In this document: piece after piece, positions 6,882 through 15,308 of the stretch
How the letters are laid out: every line of letters begins with the position of its first letter
How positions within the stretch are numbered: the stretch's first letter is position 1
Origin: an uncultured Eubacteriales bacterium
GTDB taxonomy: Bacteria; Bacillota; Clostridia; Monoglobales; Monoglobaceae
Direction of reading: 5' to 3'
Length of the DNA: 23,211 bases
NCBI GenBank assembly: GCA_905198865.1
Contig: CAJKEB010000029.1
Location: forward strand, 1 to 23,211
The notes under the pieces: generated by a model
Database searches by the model: none
Seen by the model: only the letters and a program-made list of their open reading frames with translations
What the model was told of the DNA's origin: nothing
Position numbers and translations under genes: made by a program

Positions 6882-9800
6882 CTATTTAATATCTGCACGC
6901 ATCATTACAGTTGCAGTTTCTGCTCTTGTTGCCTCGCCTTGAGGATCGAACATATTATTTTCCTTACCCTCAAACAGATTATTTATTGTGCAGAACATTA
7001 CTCCGGACACTGCCCAGTCGCTGATTTGGTCAACGTCACTGTACGGCAGACGTATTGCCCACGCTCCTTCAGGACCTTCACCCCTATAGGTGTAATATCC
7101 GAGGAAAATCTTAGCCATCTGTTCACGTGTCACGTTTTCATCCGATGAAAATGTTCCGTCACCGTTGCCGTCAACAATTCCGTTTTCGGATGCCCAGGCA
7201 ATATATGGTGCATAATATTCATCCGGATTTACATCAGTGAATGCTGTTTCAGCAGGAGTGGTTTTGTCTATTCCTTCTGCACGGCCGAGAACCGTCACAA
7301 GCATTCCTCTTGTCATTGAAGTATCAGGCTCGAACAATGTGTCTGTTGTACCTTCAAATAATCCGTTGTCATATGCGTATTTAACTCCGTCATAGAACCA
7401 ATCGTCAGGTGTTACGTCGGTGAATGGCAGACCGGATTCTATTCCCGGAACCGGTGTTTCAGCCGGAGCGAATGTCGCAGCAGGACTTGGCGTTGCGTCT
7501 CCCGAAGATGCTGACGATCCGGTGTTCAGTCCGCTGTTTCCGCTGTAACTGCCGCCGCCGGATTGAGAAGGCTTATTCGTGGGCGAAGGTTCGGGTTCAG
7601 CACCGCCGGTAACCGTAACGTCAATTCTTTTAGAGATTACAGTGCTTGGATTGTATGCCACAATCGTTGCGGTTCCGTTCGAATTTGCAGTAAGCTTTCC
7701 GTCAGGTGAGATGTTTGCCACACCGGGGTTTGATGTATAGTAAACAATTTCTTTATCTACAGCGCTGTTTGGCTGTACCTGTGCGTTAATTTGTATGCTG
7801 TCACCTGAGGTCATTACAATACTGTCCTCACAGTCAGCTGTTATTGCCATACACTTATTGCAGTACAGCATTTTTGTGCCTGATACTGTCTGTGTTTTGC
7901 TCGAAATATTTATAAATACCTCACAATTTCCGTATTCATCTATGTCGCTGTATTCAAGTCCCGTAAGCGGTATTGTAACTGAACCATATTCTCCGGGTAA
8001 TAATTCATACACATCACAGTTTCCGTATTCTTTGCCGGGGTTTCCGTTTTCATCAGGCTTTGCGCCGCAGCTTACTATAACATTTTCGGCAATATCATTA
8101 CCTGCGTTTTCATATGCAACATTCAAATATGGATTTCCAAAATAATCAAATTTAACCTCTGAATCGTTGATTTGGATATCTGATTTTTTCTCAATATCTT
8201 TGGTAATAATATAGGGCTCAGTGGAAACATTTGGCTCAGTAACCTCAACCTTGATTTGCAGATCGTCTAATGAGTCAGGAACAGTCCACGGGATTGTTAC
8301 CTCAGAGGAATGTCCTGAAATAATAGGTGATTCTGAAGACATGGAATATATCTCGGTCTCAGCTCCGCCCTGAACCTGGCTGACCTTCAGGTCATATCCG
8401 TCTACGGTCAATAAGCCGTTGTTTTCAAGATTAAACTTGATGTTTGTTGTTTCAGAGGATCTTGGTATAGTTTCAAATTCAATACCATCATCGCTGACCT
8501 CAAGATTGCTTGCACGCTTGTTCTCAAATAATATCAGATTGTTTTCGGAGGTTACCAATGCGCCGTTATCATCTACGCTTTGCTCGAACATATTTGCACT
8601 TAAATACATATTCTGACCCCGGTCAAATGCAACGGTGAATTCATCGATTGTTTTGCCGAAGTCGGTCAGCTGTACCGCATTGCTCCAGCTACTGTACTTT
8701 CCGGTATCTTCAGCTTTTTCGAAAACTGCACCGAATACCTCCTGAGAGGTTTCATCCTTTTCGGCTTTGTCGGCGTCTGCCCAGATCAGATACATAGCCT
8801 CATCACAGTTATTATATAGCTCATAGCTTCCAATGTTGCGGTCTATGTATTCATCAGTTGAGAAGTTCGTGCTGTTTACATTAAAGTTGTTGGTTGCCAG
8901 CTTTTCAAATATACTGCCTGAATACTCATCATCAGTTAAGCCAAGCTCACTTGCCGTCATCTTATACCAATCCGGTGATGAGCTGTCGCGGTTCAGATAC
9001 AGGTCCATCCTGCTCTCATCCGGATCCTCGTCTTTATCTATTTCCCGTACTGCTTCTGAAATATTCAGCATACAGAATTCCTCGCCGCCAAATACCCACG
9101 AGAGATATATGTCGCCGTCAAATTTTGTGAGCTTTGGCGATATCTCTGAGATGTAGTTGTTTGTTATTCTGATCGGATAGTACGATATTTGATTTGTAGT
9201 ATCGGTTATCATCAGGTATAAGTCGCGGTCATCAACAGTGCTTATATCATTGTCAAAATCAATAGTGTATGTCAGCAGAGTATACGTGTTTCCATTATAT
9301 TCAGCAATTTCGGAATCTAAATCTATTATAAGCGGGTCATTAATTTCCTCGCATGGTATATTGAGGTACTTCTCCTCGCCCCATGTATTGCTTTGCTCGT
9401 CATATTCCTTATATGCTATTGTTGAATAAGTCGCATTTACATCGACCATACTTGTTTCGTTGTCTGCCTGTAATATGTCACGTTTCAAATAATAACAGTT
9501 CTTAACGTCATTGTCTGTACAGCCGAAGTGTAAATCGTAATCCAAAAAGCTGTCGCTTGTCAGCACAGTCTCCCCGGAGAGTGTTTCTGTTTCTGAGTCA
9601 AATATATCATACGCAATCTCAAAGCCTGCAAGAGCTTCTGCCGGAGTAGTGTTGTCATCAAATGTCTTGTTTGCATCAGACCATGATATAAGGCACTTGC
9701 TGCCCATTTGCACTACTTCAGGCATTGAGTCCGCAGTTGCGTCGCTATCAACTATTTGTGGAATCTGCCATACACCGTTTGCGCTGCAAACACTGTAGTA

Positions 9801-12800
9801 GAGACAGCTTGAATTTGTATCGGTTCTTGATGCGTCTTTGTCTATAAAGAACAAGACTTTTTTACCATTATCAAAGGTAACAAGCTGTGGTCTCGTTCTC
9901 TCTGCGGCATTATTTAACAAAACTGTATAATTGCTTGTGTTTCCGTCAGCTACGGTAATCTGAGAACCGAATGTACTCAAATCGGAATTTCCGCTGCTTA
10001 GTTCACGCAGTACAAATCCATCGGAATCGTTTGCTGTTTCAATTATATCTTCGTCTGAGGAGAGGTCAATTACACCGCCTCCAACGCCTTTATATACTCC
10101 ACTTCCGTAGGTTAATATACTCGGTACATAGTCAAAGCTGAAAAGCAGTAAATCTATTCCGAAACCTCCGCCGAGCTTAAACAAAAATCCGTCCATTCTG
10201 TCATCTGTTTTTTTGCCGTACTTAAACCTGAATACAAAATCAACGGATACTATTCCACGGGCACTAATTACTCCGCACAGTCCGACACCCACAGTAACCT
10301 GCCCTCCTAACCCGATCATAAGATAGTTGTTCGGATTGAGCAGATCGTTTAAGTTCTTTGTATACTTAAAGTCAGTGTCTGATATATTTTCTGTATCATC
10401 AGTGATATAGTTACCGGAAAAGTCTAATTCAAAATTACCGCTTAGCTTAACGTACATAGGTACGGTGGTAAGTACCCAATAGAACATTTTCGAAACTTCC
10501 ATGTATGTGCCTATGCAGTATTGCCCAGAGGTCAGTTTGTATCCGCCGGAGTTGCCGTTTTCGCCGGGGATATATGAGAAGTAGAACGATAACAGAACTA
10601 CCAACCGTACGTCAAACTTTATACCTTTTGCCAAGTTTGTCACTGACTTCTTATATGCTTCATGTTTGAGTTCTTCATCATCCGTTTCAATAAGATCCTT
10701 GTCAAAGAGATCCTCTTTTATGCCCAGTAGTTCATCTTCCGGACTCGATTTCAGCTCATTATAAATATCATCCTTCGACTGTATTACATCGGTTAACACT
10801 GATACTGCAGTTTTCTTAACCGTGTTGGATGCTCCCGGTGTGAACAGGAACTGAAGATAATACGGTGAATTTGGCTCGTCTTTATATAGCTTTTCTGTAG
10901 TGAAGCTCAGTGCGCCGGTTGACATATTAGGTGCCATATCGCCCAAAATCGGTATTTCAACGCTTGTCATGCTCTCTATATCATAGGTCTGAGGCTCAAC
11001 CTCGAGCTCCGGAATATAGAATGTAAGACCGGTGAATACATCGAAGTAACGTCTGGGTTCAGTAGTTTTTGACGTGTATTGGTTTCCGTTTTCGTCTGTT
11101 CCGACAGTTGTTATAACTCTGTCCTCTGCGTCAACAAGGCTGACATAAAGCATATCGCCGTCTTCAAATGTTATGTCCATCTGGTATTCTGCAGTAAACC
11201 TTATCTGTCCTTTTTGAGTTGCATCAACCTGTTTTTCTTCACGGCTTCCGTTTTTGGAAACTCTGGTGAATATTGCCGACTTGACCTCACGGTTATTCAG
11301 ATTAACATCCGCATGAACATATAGCTTTGTAGATACGATAGGAATACTGTTATTTCTGGTGTCAATGGTTAAGTCAGGAATTTGGTCAACCTCATATTTG
11401 ATACTTGATACATAAGGAGCAAGAGGCGTGCGTACGGGCATATTTATAGTGCCGCAGTTCATAATATATCCGTCTTTTGTTACAGGAGTATCAACAACCT
11501 GTTTGGTTTCCTCGTTATAAACACGCTCAGTAAACTCCATACTCTGTTTTTCAAGACCCTGACCTGTTACCGTTACGTATTCAACACGCTCAACATCTCC
11601 GTTTGTGACGCAGATAGTAATTCTGTCTCCGTCTGCGGCATAAAGACCTTTAAGCGAAAATGCACCGTTATCAGCAGAGGTAGAGGATGGGCGATCGATT
11701 ACATCTACGACAGAGCTTGTTTTTGGGTCATACAGCTTTGATTGCTTGCCGCCTGCAATTACAGTAACACCCTGAGCTCCTGCTTCTGTTACATCAAACG
11801 CCGAGCTTCTTATGGCGTTGCCCGGAATTGTTACAAAGCCGTCTACCTCAAAGTAGTTCATTTTTGATACATCGACTTCTTCAACGTCCACCGTAATAAC
11901 ATTATCGGCCGGATAATCACCTGCGACAAAGTCGAATACGTTTCCGTTTATTGTCTCACTGCTGCTGGAAATGGTGAATTTCGGTCTGTATATCTTGCCA
12001 TCAGGCGCTTGTTTCTTGGCTATTGCCTGTACAGAATAAACTTTGCCGCCCTGCGGCTTATAGTCATATGAGTTGTCTCCGGTATTCAGAACCAATCCTG
12101 CGTTTTCTCTGATATTTTCAGGAAGAACATCATTCGGTACAGTGTTTAAAATACTCAGCGTATCCTTCGCGTTGTCAGTCAGATTAATCCGTATATGATT
12201 TTCAAGATTTGAAAATCTGGGCTTTAGTACATATCTTTCACAATCCAGAAGTAAATCGTTAGCACCGCTCACATCTCCGATAAAAAATTCATCAGTGTCA
12301 GAACTGTTTTTATAGGCTTTCTCATTGTAACCAACATAGTATACGTTTGCGTTTGCCGGTACGCCGTCTAAATGCAGAGTGTCACCTATATGGTATTTAC
12401 CCGTATGCTTGCCCGGTGTGAGACTGCTGTCTGTAAAAGTACCGTTGGTTTCCTCCAGAACCTCGATTTCAACATCTCTGTATTCAAATACAGGCTTAAT
12501 TCTTATATCGGTATAGAATGTCTTGTTGGTAACACTTACCTGCTTTGTTTTTGAATCAAGAAGTTTAATAAACTCATCGTCAAAGGCAATGTTTTGAATA
12601 TTATCGCCCTTTGGAACATAATCAAAGGTTACCTGGTAGTCTTTGCTGATTCCGGTGGTAATAGTATACTTAACCAATTTTCCTTTTATCGGTTCGCCGC
12701 TTGTGGTTTCAGTAACGTTTATCTGCAAGTTCTGATTGGTATATCTTGTCTCGTGACCTTCACCCAATTCTACATTGGCAGGCGGCTGTGAATAATACTG

Positions 12801-14711
12801 ACCGTCAGAGCCGAGATAACTCATCTTATCAGGCTGTACAAGAGTGATGTTGAACTTTCTGTACATTGCCGCAACACCGTAGCAGTGAAGCTCAATTTTA
12901 GGCGTCTTGTTGCTTTCCTGGTCGATGGCGTATATTCTTACATCAAGGTTATCCTGAGTCGGGAGATTGCTGCTGTTTAAGAATAACATTCTGTCAGACA
13001 TTCTTCTGCTGAATTCGCCTGTTGCTTCTATTTTTTTGTTTTTGACATTAATTGAACCGCCGCTTGGATTGTGGAGTTCAAAACCTACGCGCTGTCCGCC
13101 GTAAGCGCTTCTTGTCTGCTTCCAGTCGACAGATATGTACTGATAGGTTCTTGTGTTAAACGCACTTGCGCTTTTACCGTGCAGATAGAAGTATGAGCTT
13201 CCGTTATTCCATGTACGCCAGTCATACCAGTCACAATAGGCTGCTCCGTTTTCACCGTCGCTTGAATCGAAATAGCTGTGTCTCCAGTTTGGACTATCAT
13301 ATCCTGAATAGTGATTATAGCTTGAATTTCTTGTAAAGTAGTAGTCACCTACTAACATTTCCGGGTTATAGCTAGTGTCATAAATTCTGCCCATGTTATC
13401 GCCGGGATTGTATTTAACCGTATATGTTTTGTCAAGTGTGATTTCAAATGACTGCTCATCATCCGATGCGGTTTCTACAGTTTCTTCATCGTCTGAACTG
13501 CTTGCAGCAGCCACGGCAGCGTCTGAAGTTTTGGGAATTCTGACACTGCAGCGAGTTGTGTCACCGCCTTCAGCCCCCTTGAGGTCGTACAGTTCCAAAT
13601 CAAAATACTGCTCATCAACAGAGGTTCTTACAGGTATCTCAAAGGTATATTCCTCAGAATACGGCTCAAAAGTCAATTCAGCGTCAACCTTTGAATAGTT
13701 GATGCCTTCTTTTGCACTTCTGGTATCCACTGTTCTGACCTTTGTTGTACATAATGAATAGATCGCCTCGCTGCGGTTCACAGTAATCGTTACACTTTGC
13801 TTTTCAGCATCGTAATTCTCCTGTGAAAAGCTCAGAACTGAATGAACGACAGGCTCGTCATCATTTATTGTAAGCGAGCAATTCACATAGGTTCCGATGC
13901 TGTAGCCGTCACATGGACTGCTTAAAACCAGATCAAAGATTTCTTCGCCTTCAGAGTCTTTGTCGTCGATAATTTCAACAGTGATGTTCTTTTCTGTTTC
14001 GCCGGGGTTAAACACAATTTCAGTTGAGCTTGAGGTCTCAAGAGATGAACCGAAATCATCAATTGCATTTTGTAAAAACATCTCCTCAAGCGGAACAAAC
14101 TCTGATTCTGATGTTTCTCTTGTGGGCAGACCGGTCTGTTCTTCCTTAAGCTTAGCCAAATCGCTTTTTGTATCGCTTTCGCTTATACTTGTATCCTCAG
14201 CTTGCTCATCGGCAGTATCGGCTTCCGCTGCGGTTATGTTATCCTCAGCTTCGGGATTCTCTTCGTCCGTCTCAACCTCAGACGTAATGCTGTCAATTTC
14301 TGCTTGAAGTTCTTCGCGTCTTTTTGCCTGTTCTTCGTAATCCGTTGACTGCTGAAGCAGCGTACCGCCGGTTTCCAGTACTTCGGTATCTGATTCATCT
14401 GAAAATACGAGATAATCCTCTCCGTATTTTGCAGACACGTCAACTGTTTCAAGCTGAACGGACGCTTCGTCCAAAGCGTCGCCGCTGCGCACAATTGTTA
14501 CCTTGTAGCGGTTTCCTTCGTCAACCGCCGAGCTTTGCGTTGCAAAAGAGAACATGTTGGGTTCGTCCTGCGGATATACAGTCTCTAAGAGAATGCTATC
14601 ATCCGCTGCAAAAGCCAGGGTCGGTAAACACCCGATTGTCATAGTCAGACACAGAATAAAAGCAAGTATTCTGAGTGGTGAACATGACAGCTTTTTGTTC
14701 AGTACATTCAT
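6882..14711 (-). CDS. giant surface protein: Calx-beta, BIG2-like and three SLH domains
   Basis: A predicted exported, wall-attached protein of 2609 residues; function unknown. The ATG at 14711 is chosen because GGAGGG lies 7 nt upstream and a clear signal peptide (1-35, ending AFA) follows. A longer in-frame start at 14816 adds 35 residues and hides that signal. Layout: the first Calx-beta domain lies at about 52-288, and residues 105-228 are an acidic, Glu/Asp/Ser-rich, partly coiled-coil insertion. A second Calx-beta-like domain runs to about 391. An aromatic-rich segment lies near 455-520. A carboxypeptidase-regulatory-like fold lies near 960-1045. A Gly-rich, alternating-hydrophobic region lies near 1390-1570. 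A probable propeller (repeats such as PQLVTFDNGKKVLFFID) spans about 1584-2058. Two adhesion-like Ig folds span about 2088-2275, and a BIG2-like domain about 2288-2368. A Pro/Ser/Gly linker leads to three SLH repeats (2428-2609; TRGM, TREQ and TRAE motifs). SLH repeats bind pyruvylated secondary wall polymer. An adhesin, glycan-binding or scaffold role is inference. Confidence 0.88.
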   Translation of the reverse strand: MNVLNKKLSCSPLRILAFILCLTMTIGCLPTLAFAADDSILLETVYPQDEPNMFSFATQSSAVDEGNRYKVTIVRSGDALDEASVQLETVDVSAKYGEDYLVFSDESDTEVLETGGTLLQQSTDYEEQAKRREELQAEIDSITSEVETDEENPEAEDNITAAEADTADEQAEDTSISESDTKSDLAKLKEEQTGLPTRETSESEFVPLEEMFLQNAIDDFGSSLETSSSTEIVFNPGETEKNITVEIIDDKDSEGEEIFDLVLSSPCDGYSIGTYVNCSLTINDDEPVVHSVLSFSQENYDAEKQSVTITVNRSEAIYSLCTTKVRTVDTRSAKEGINYSKVDAELTFEPYSEEYTFEIPVRTSVDEQYFDLELYDLKGAEGGDTTRCSVRIPKTSDAAVAAASSSDDEETVETASDDEQSFEITLDKTYTVKYNPGDNMGRIYDTSYNPEMLVGDYYFTRNSSYNHYSGYDSPNWRHSYFDSSDGENGAAYCDWYDWRTWNNGSSYFYLHGKSASAFNTRTYQYISVDWKQTRSAYGGQRVGFELHNPSGGSINVKNKKIEATGEFSRRMSDRMLFLNSSNLPTQDNLDVRIYAIDQESNKTPKIELHCYGVAAMYRKFNITLVQPDKMSYLGSDGQYYSQPPANVELGEGHETRYTNQNLQINVTETTSGEPIKGKLVKYTITTGISKDYQVTFDYVPKGDNIQNIAFDDEFIKLLDSKTKQVSVTNKTFYTDIRIKPVFEYRDVEIEVLEETNGTFTDSSLTPGKHTGKYHIGDTLHLDGVPANANVYYVGYNEKAYKNSSDTDEFFIGDVSGANDLLLDCERYVLKPRFSNLENHIRINLTDNAKDTLSILNTVPNDVLPENIRENAGLVLNTGDNSYDYKPQGGKVYSVQAIAKKQAPDGKIYRPKFTISSSSETINGNVFDFVAGDYPADNVITVDVEEVDVSKMNYFEVDGFVTIPGNAIRSSAFDVTEAGAQGVTVIAGGKQSKLYDPKTSSVVDVIDRPSSTSADNGAFSLKGLYAADGDRITICVTNGDVERVEYVTVTGQGLEKQSMEFTERVYNEETKQVVDTPVTKDGYIMNCGTINMPVRTPLAPYVSSIKYEVDQIPDLTIDTRNNSIPIVSTKLYVHADVNLNNREVKSAIFTRVSKNGSREEKQVDATQKGQIRFTAEYQMDITFEDGDMLYVSLVDAEDRVITTVGTDENGNQYTSKTTEPRRYFDVFTGLTFYIPELEVEPQTYDIESMTSVEIPILGDMAPNMSTGALSFTTEKLYKDEPNSPYYLQFLFTPGASNTVKKTAVSVLTDVIQSKDDIYNELKSSPEDELLGIKEDLFDKDLIETDDEELKHEAYKKSVTNLAKGIKFDVRLVVLLSFYFSYIPGENGNSGGYKLTSGQYCIGTYMEVSKMFYWVLTTVPMYVKLSGNFELDFSGNYITDDTENISDTDFKYTKNLNDLLNPNNYLMIGLGGQVTVGVGLCGVISARGIVSVDFVFRFKYGKKTDDRMDGFLFKLGGGFGIDLLLFSFDYVPSILTYGSGVYKGVGGGVIDLSSDEDIIETANDSDGFVLRELSSGNSDLSTFGSQITVADGNTSNYTVLLNNAAERTRPQLVTFDNGKKVLFFIDKDASRTDTNSSCLYYSVCSANGVWQIPQIVDSDATADSMPEVVQMGSKCLISWSDANKTFDDNTTPAEALAGFEIAYDIFDSETETLSGETVLTSDSFLDYDLHFGCTDNDVKNCYYLKRDILQADNETSMVDVNATYSTIAYKEYDEQSNTWGEEKYLNIPCEEINDPLIIDLDSEIAEYNGNTYTLLTYTIDFDNDISTVDDRDLYLMITDTTNQISYYPIRITNNYISEISPKLTKFDGDIYLSWVFGGEEFCMLNISEAVREIDKDEDPDESRMDLYLNRDSSSPDWYKMTASELGLTDDEYSGSIFEKLATNNFNVNSTNFSTDEYIDRNIGSYELYNNCDEAMYLIWADADKAEKDETSQEVFGAVFEKAEDTGKYSSWSNAVQLTDFGKTIDEFTVAFDRGQNMYLSANMFEQSVDDNGALVTSENNLILFENKRASNLEVSDDGIEFETIPRSSETTNIKFNLENNGLLTVDGYDLKVSQVQGGAETEIYSMSSESPIISGHSSEVTIPWTVPDSLDDLQIKVEVTEPNVSTEPYIITKDIEKKSDIQINDSEVKFDYFGNPYLNVAYENAGNDIAENVIVSCGAKPDENGNPGKEYGNCDVYELLPGEYGSVTIPLTGLEYSDIDEYGNCEVFINISSKTQTVSGTKMLYCNKCMAITADCEDSIVMTSGDSIQINAQVQPNSAVDKEIVYYTSNPGVANISPDGKLTANSNGTATIVAYNPSTVISKRIDVTVTGGAEPEPSPTNKPSQSGGGSYSGNSGLNTGSSASSGDATPSPAATFAPAETPVPGIESGLPFTDVTPDDWFYDGVKYAYDNGLFEGTTDTLFEPDTSMTRGMLVTVLGRAEGIDKTTPAETAFTDVNPDEYYAPYIAWASENGIVDGNGDGTFSSDENVTREQMAKIFLGYYTYRGEGPEGAWAIRLPYSDVDQISDWAVSGVMFCTINNLFEGKENNMFDPQGEATRAETATVMMRADIK

Positions 14712-14888
14712 TGAATTTCCCTCCGTTTTTATATTATTATTTTTTATTATTATTTTGGTTAAGTTATTGTCAAATATGAATTTTGCAATCAAAATTATCT
14801 CTGCTGTAATTATCAATCACGTAATTTTAATCATCAGTTCACACCGGACTTTGTACCCATACGGCTGAAAGGTTGAAAAAATATATAC
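14712..14888 (-). other. long 5' leader of the giant surface-protein gene
   Basis: About 177 nt separate the predicted start (near 14888) from the ATG at 14711. Most is very AT-rich, but 14831-14871 is GC-richer. There, minus-strand TCAG and CTGA blocks could close a small stem around GGGTACAAAGTCCGG. I recognise no known riboswitch, T-box or leader-peptide motif. It may be an mRNA-stabilising or regulatory leader, or have no special role. Confidence 0.4.
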
Positions 14889-14894
14889 ACAATA

Positions 14895-14923
14895 ATTATA
14901 AGGTTATATGTAATTCTTGTCAA
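14895..14923 (-). promoter_or_regulatory. consensus promoter of the giant surface-protein gene
   Basis: On the minus strand an exact TTGACA (14923-14918) and an exact TATAAT (14900-14895) are 17 bp apart. The start is predicted near 14888. A pair of 15-bp direct repeats ends 6 bp upstream of the -35, consistent with control by an activator or a repressor. Confidence 0.75.
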
Positions 14924-14929
14924 TAAAAA

Positions 14930-14965
14930 GGCGCGAAACGACATTTAAACGGCGTGAATCAACAT
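14930..14965. promoter_or_regulatory. 15-bp direct repeat pair, 21-bp period
   Basis: GGCGCGAAACGACAT (14930-14944) and GGCGTGAATCAACAT (14951-14965) match at 12 of 15 positions. They are spaced exactly 21 bp, two helical turns. They sit 6 bp upstream of the giant gene's -35, at about -42 to -77 from the predicted start. Tandem sites on one DNA face at this distance are typical of AraC-, OmpR- or LytTR-type regulators. Which family binds is not readable, and I could not fit the LytTR consensus. Confidence 0.5.
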
Positions 14966-15059
14966 AATAGTTGTCTTTTTATTATTTTAATGATTGTTAT
15001 TATTGGCTTTGTATAATGTTTTCCTGTTGCATTTTGAAGTTATTTTCATAATATATGAT

Positions 15060-15093
15060 GAGACATAAGTTTATATGTTGAGGTATAAGTTTA
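15060..15093. repeat. 14-bp direct repeat pair, 20-bp period
   Basis: GAGACATAAGTTTA (15060-15073) and GAGGTATAAGTTTA (15080-15093) differ at two positions. A shorter relative, CATAAGTT, occurs at 15211-15218 against the downstream promoter. They lie about 125 bp upstream of the DUF3737 promoter. A regulator site is possible, but the distance is large. Confidence 0.35.
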
Positions 15094-15216
15094 AGATATT
15101 TAAGTTAAATAGAAGGAAAGTTTTGCGTCTGCCTTGCAGGTGCAGCATATTGTCGGCTGGGAAAGCATAGCAAAAAATACGAGCAGAAAATACATAAGAA
15201 ATGTTTAAATCATAAG

Positions 15217-15245
15217 TTGACATATATTAACAAATTTTGTATAAT
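15217..15245 (+). promoter_or_regulatory. consensus promoter of the DUF3737 gene
   Basis: An exact TTGACA (15217-15222) and an exact TATAAT (15240-15245) are separated by 17 bp. The start is predicted near 15252, giving a leader of about 57 nt before the ATG at 15309. It should be a strong promoter. No clear operator overlaps it. Confidence 0.78.
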
Positions 15246-15308
15246 TATGTATATTGCTCAAGGCTTATTTTTGAGATATTAAATAGTTTTAGAGAGTTGG
15301 TATAAAGC

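Larger units (their letters stand above)
14924..15216. other. non-coding region between two divergent promoters
   Basis: About 290 bp lie between the two outward-facing promoters. No convincing gene is present. It holds two direct-repeat pairs (14930-14965 and 15060-15093). A GC-richer patch at about 15119-15180 is open for roughly 30 codons in two frames but has no start codon or ribosome site. The rest is AT-rich with no recognisable RNA gene. Confidence 0.5.

Noticed and set aside
13393..14307. Long Ser-rich plus-strand open frames opposite the giant gene, such as 13393-13698 and 13960-14307
   Set aside because: They are antisense shadows of Glu/Asp/Ser-rich codons in the giant gene, with no ribosome sites or recognisable domains.
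14712..14816. Upstream start for the giant protein at 14816
   Set aside because: The extra 35 residues come from AT-rich leader and would precede a standard signal peptide. A good ribosome site supports the ATG at 14711.
14831..14871. Known riboswitch (c-di-GMP, cobalamin, FMN, TPP) in the giant gene leader
   Set aside because: None of the conserved core motifs of these classes is present. It is kept only as an unassigned leader.
14930..14965. LytTR/AgrA-type binding site for the 21-bp direct repeats
   Set aside because: The spacing fits, but the bases do not match the LytTR half-site on either strand.
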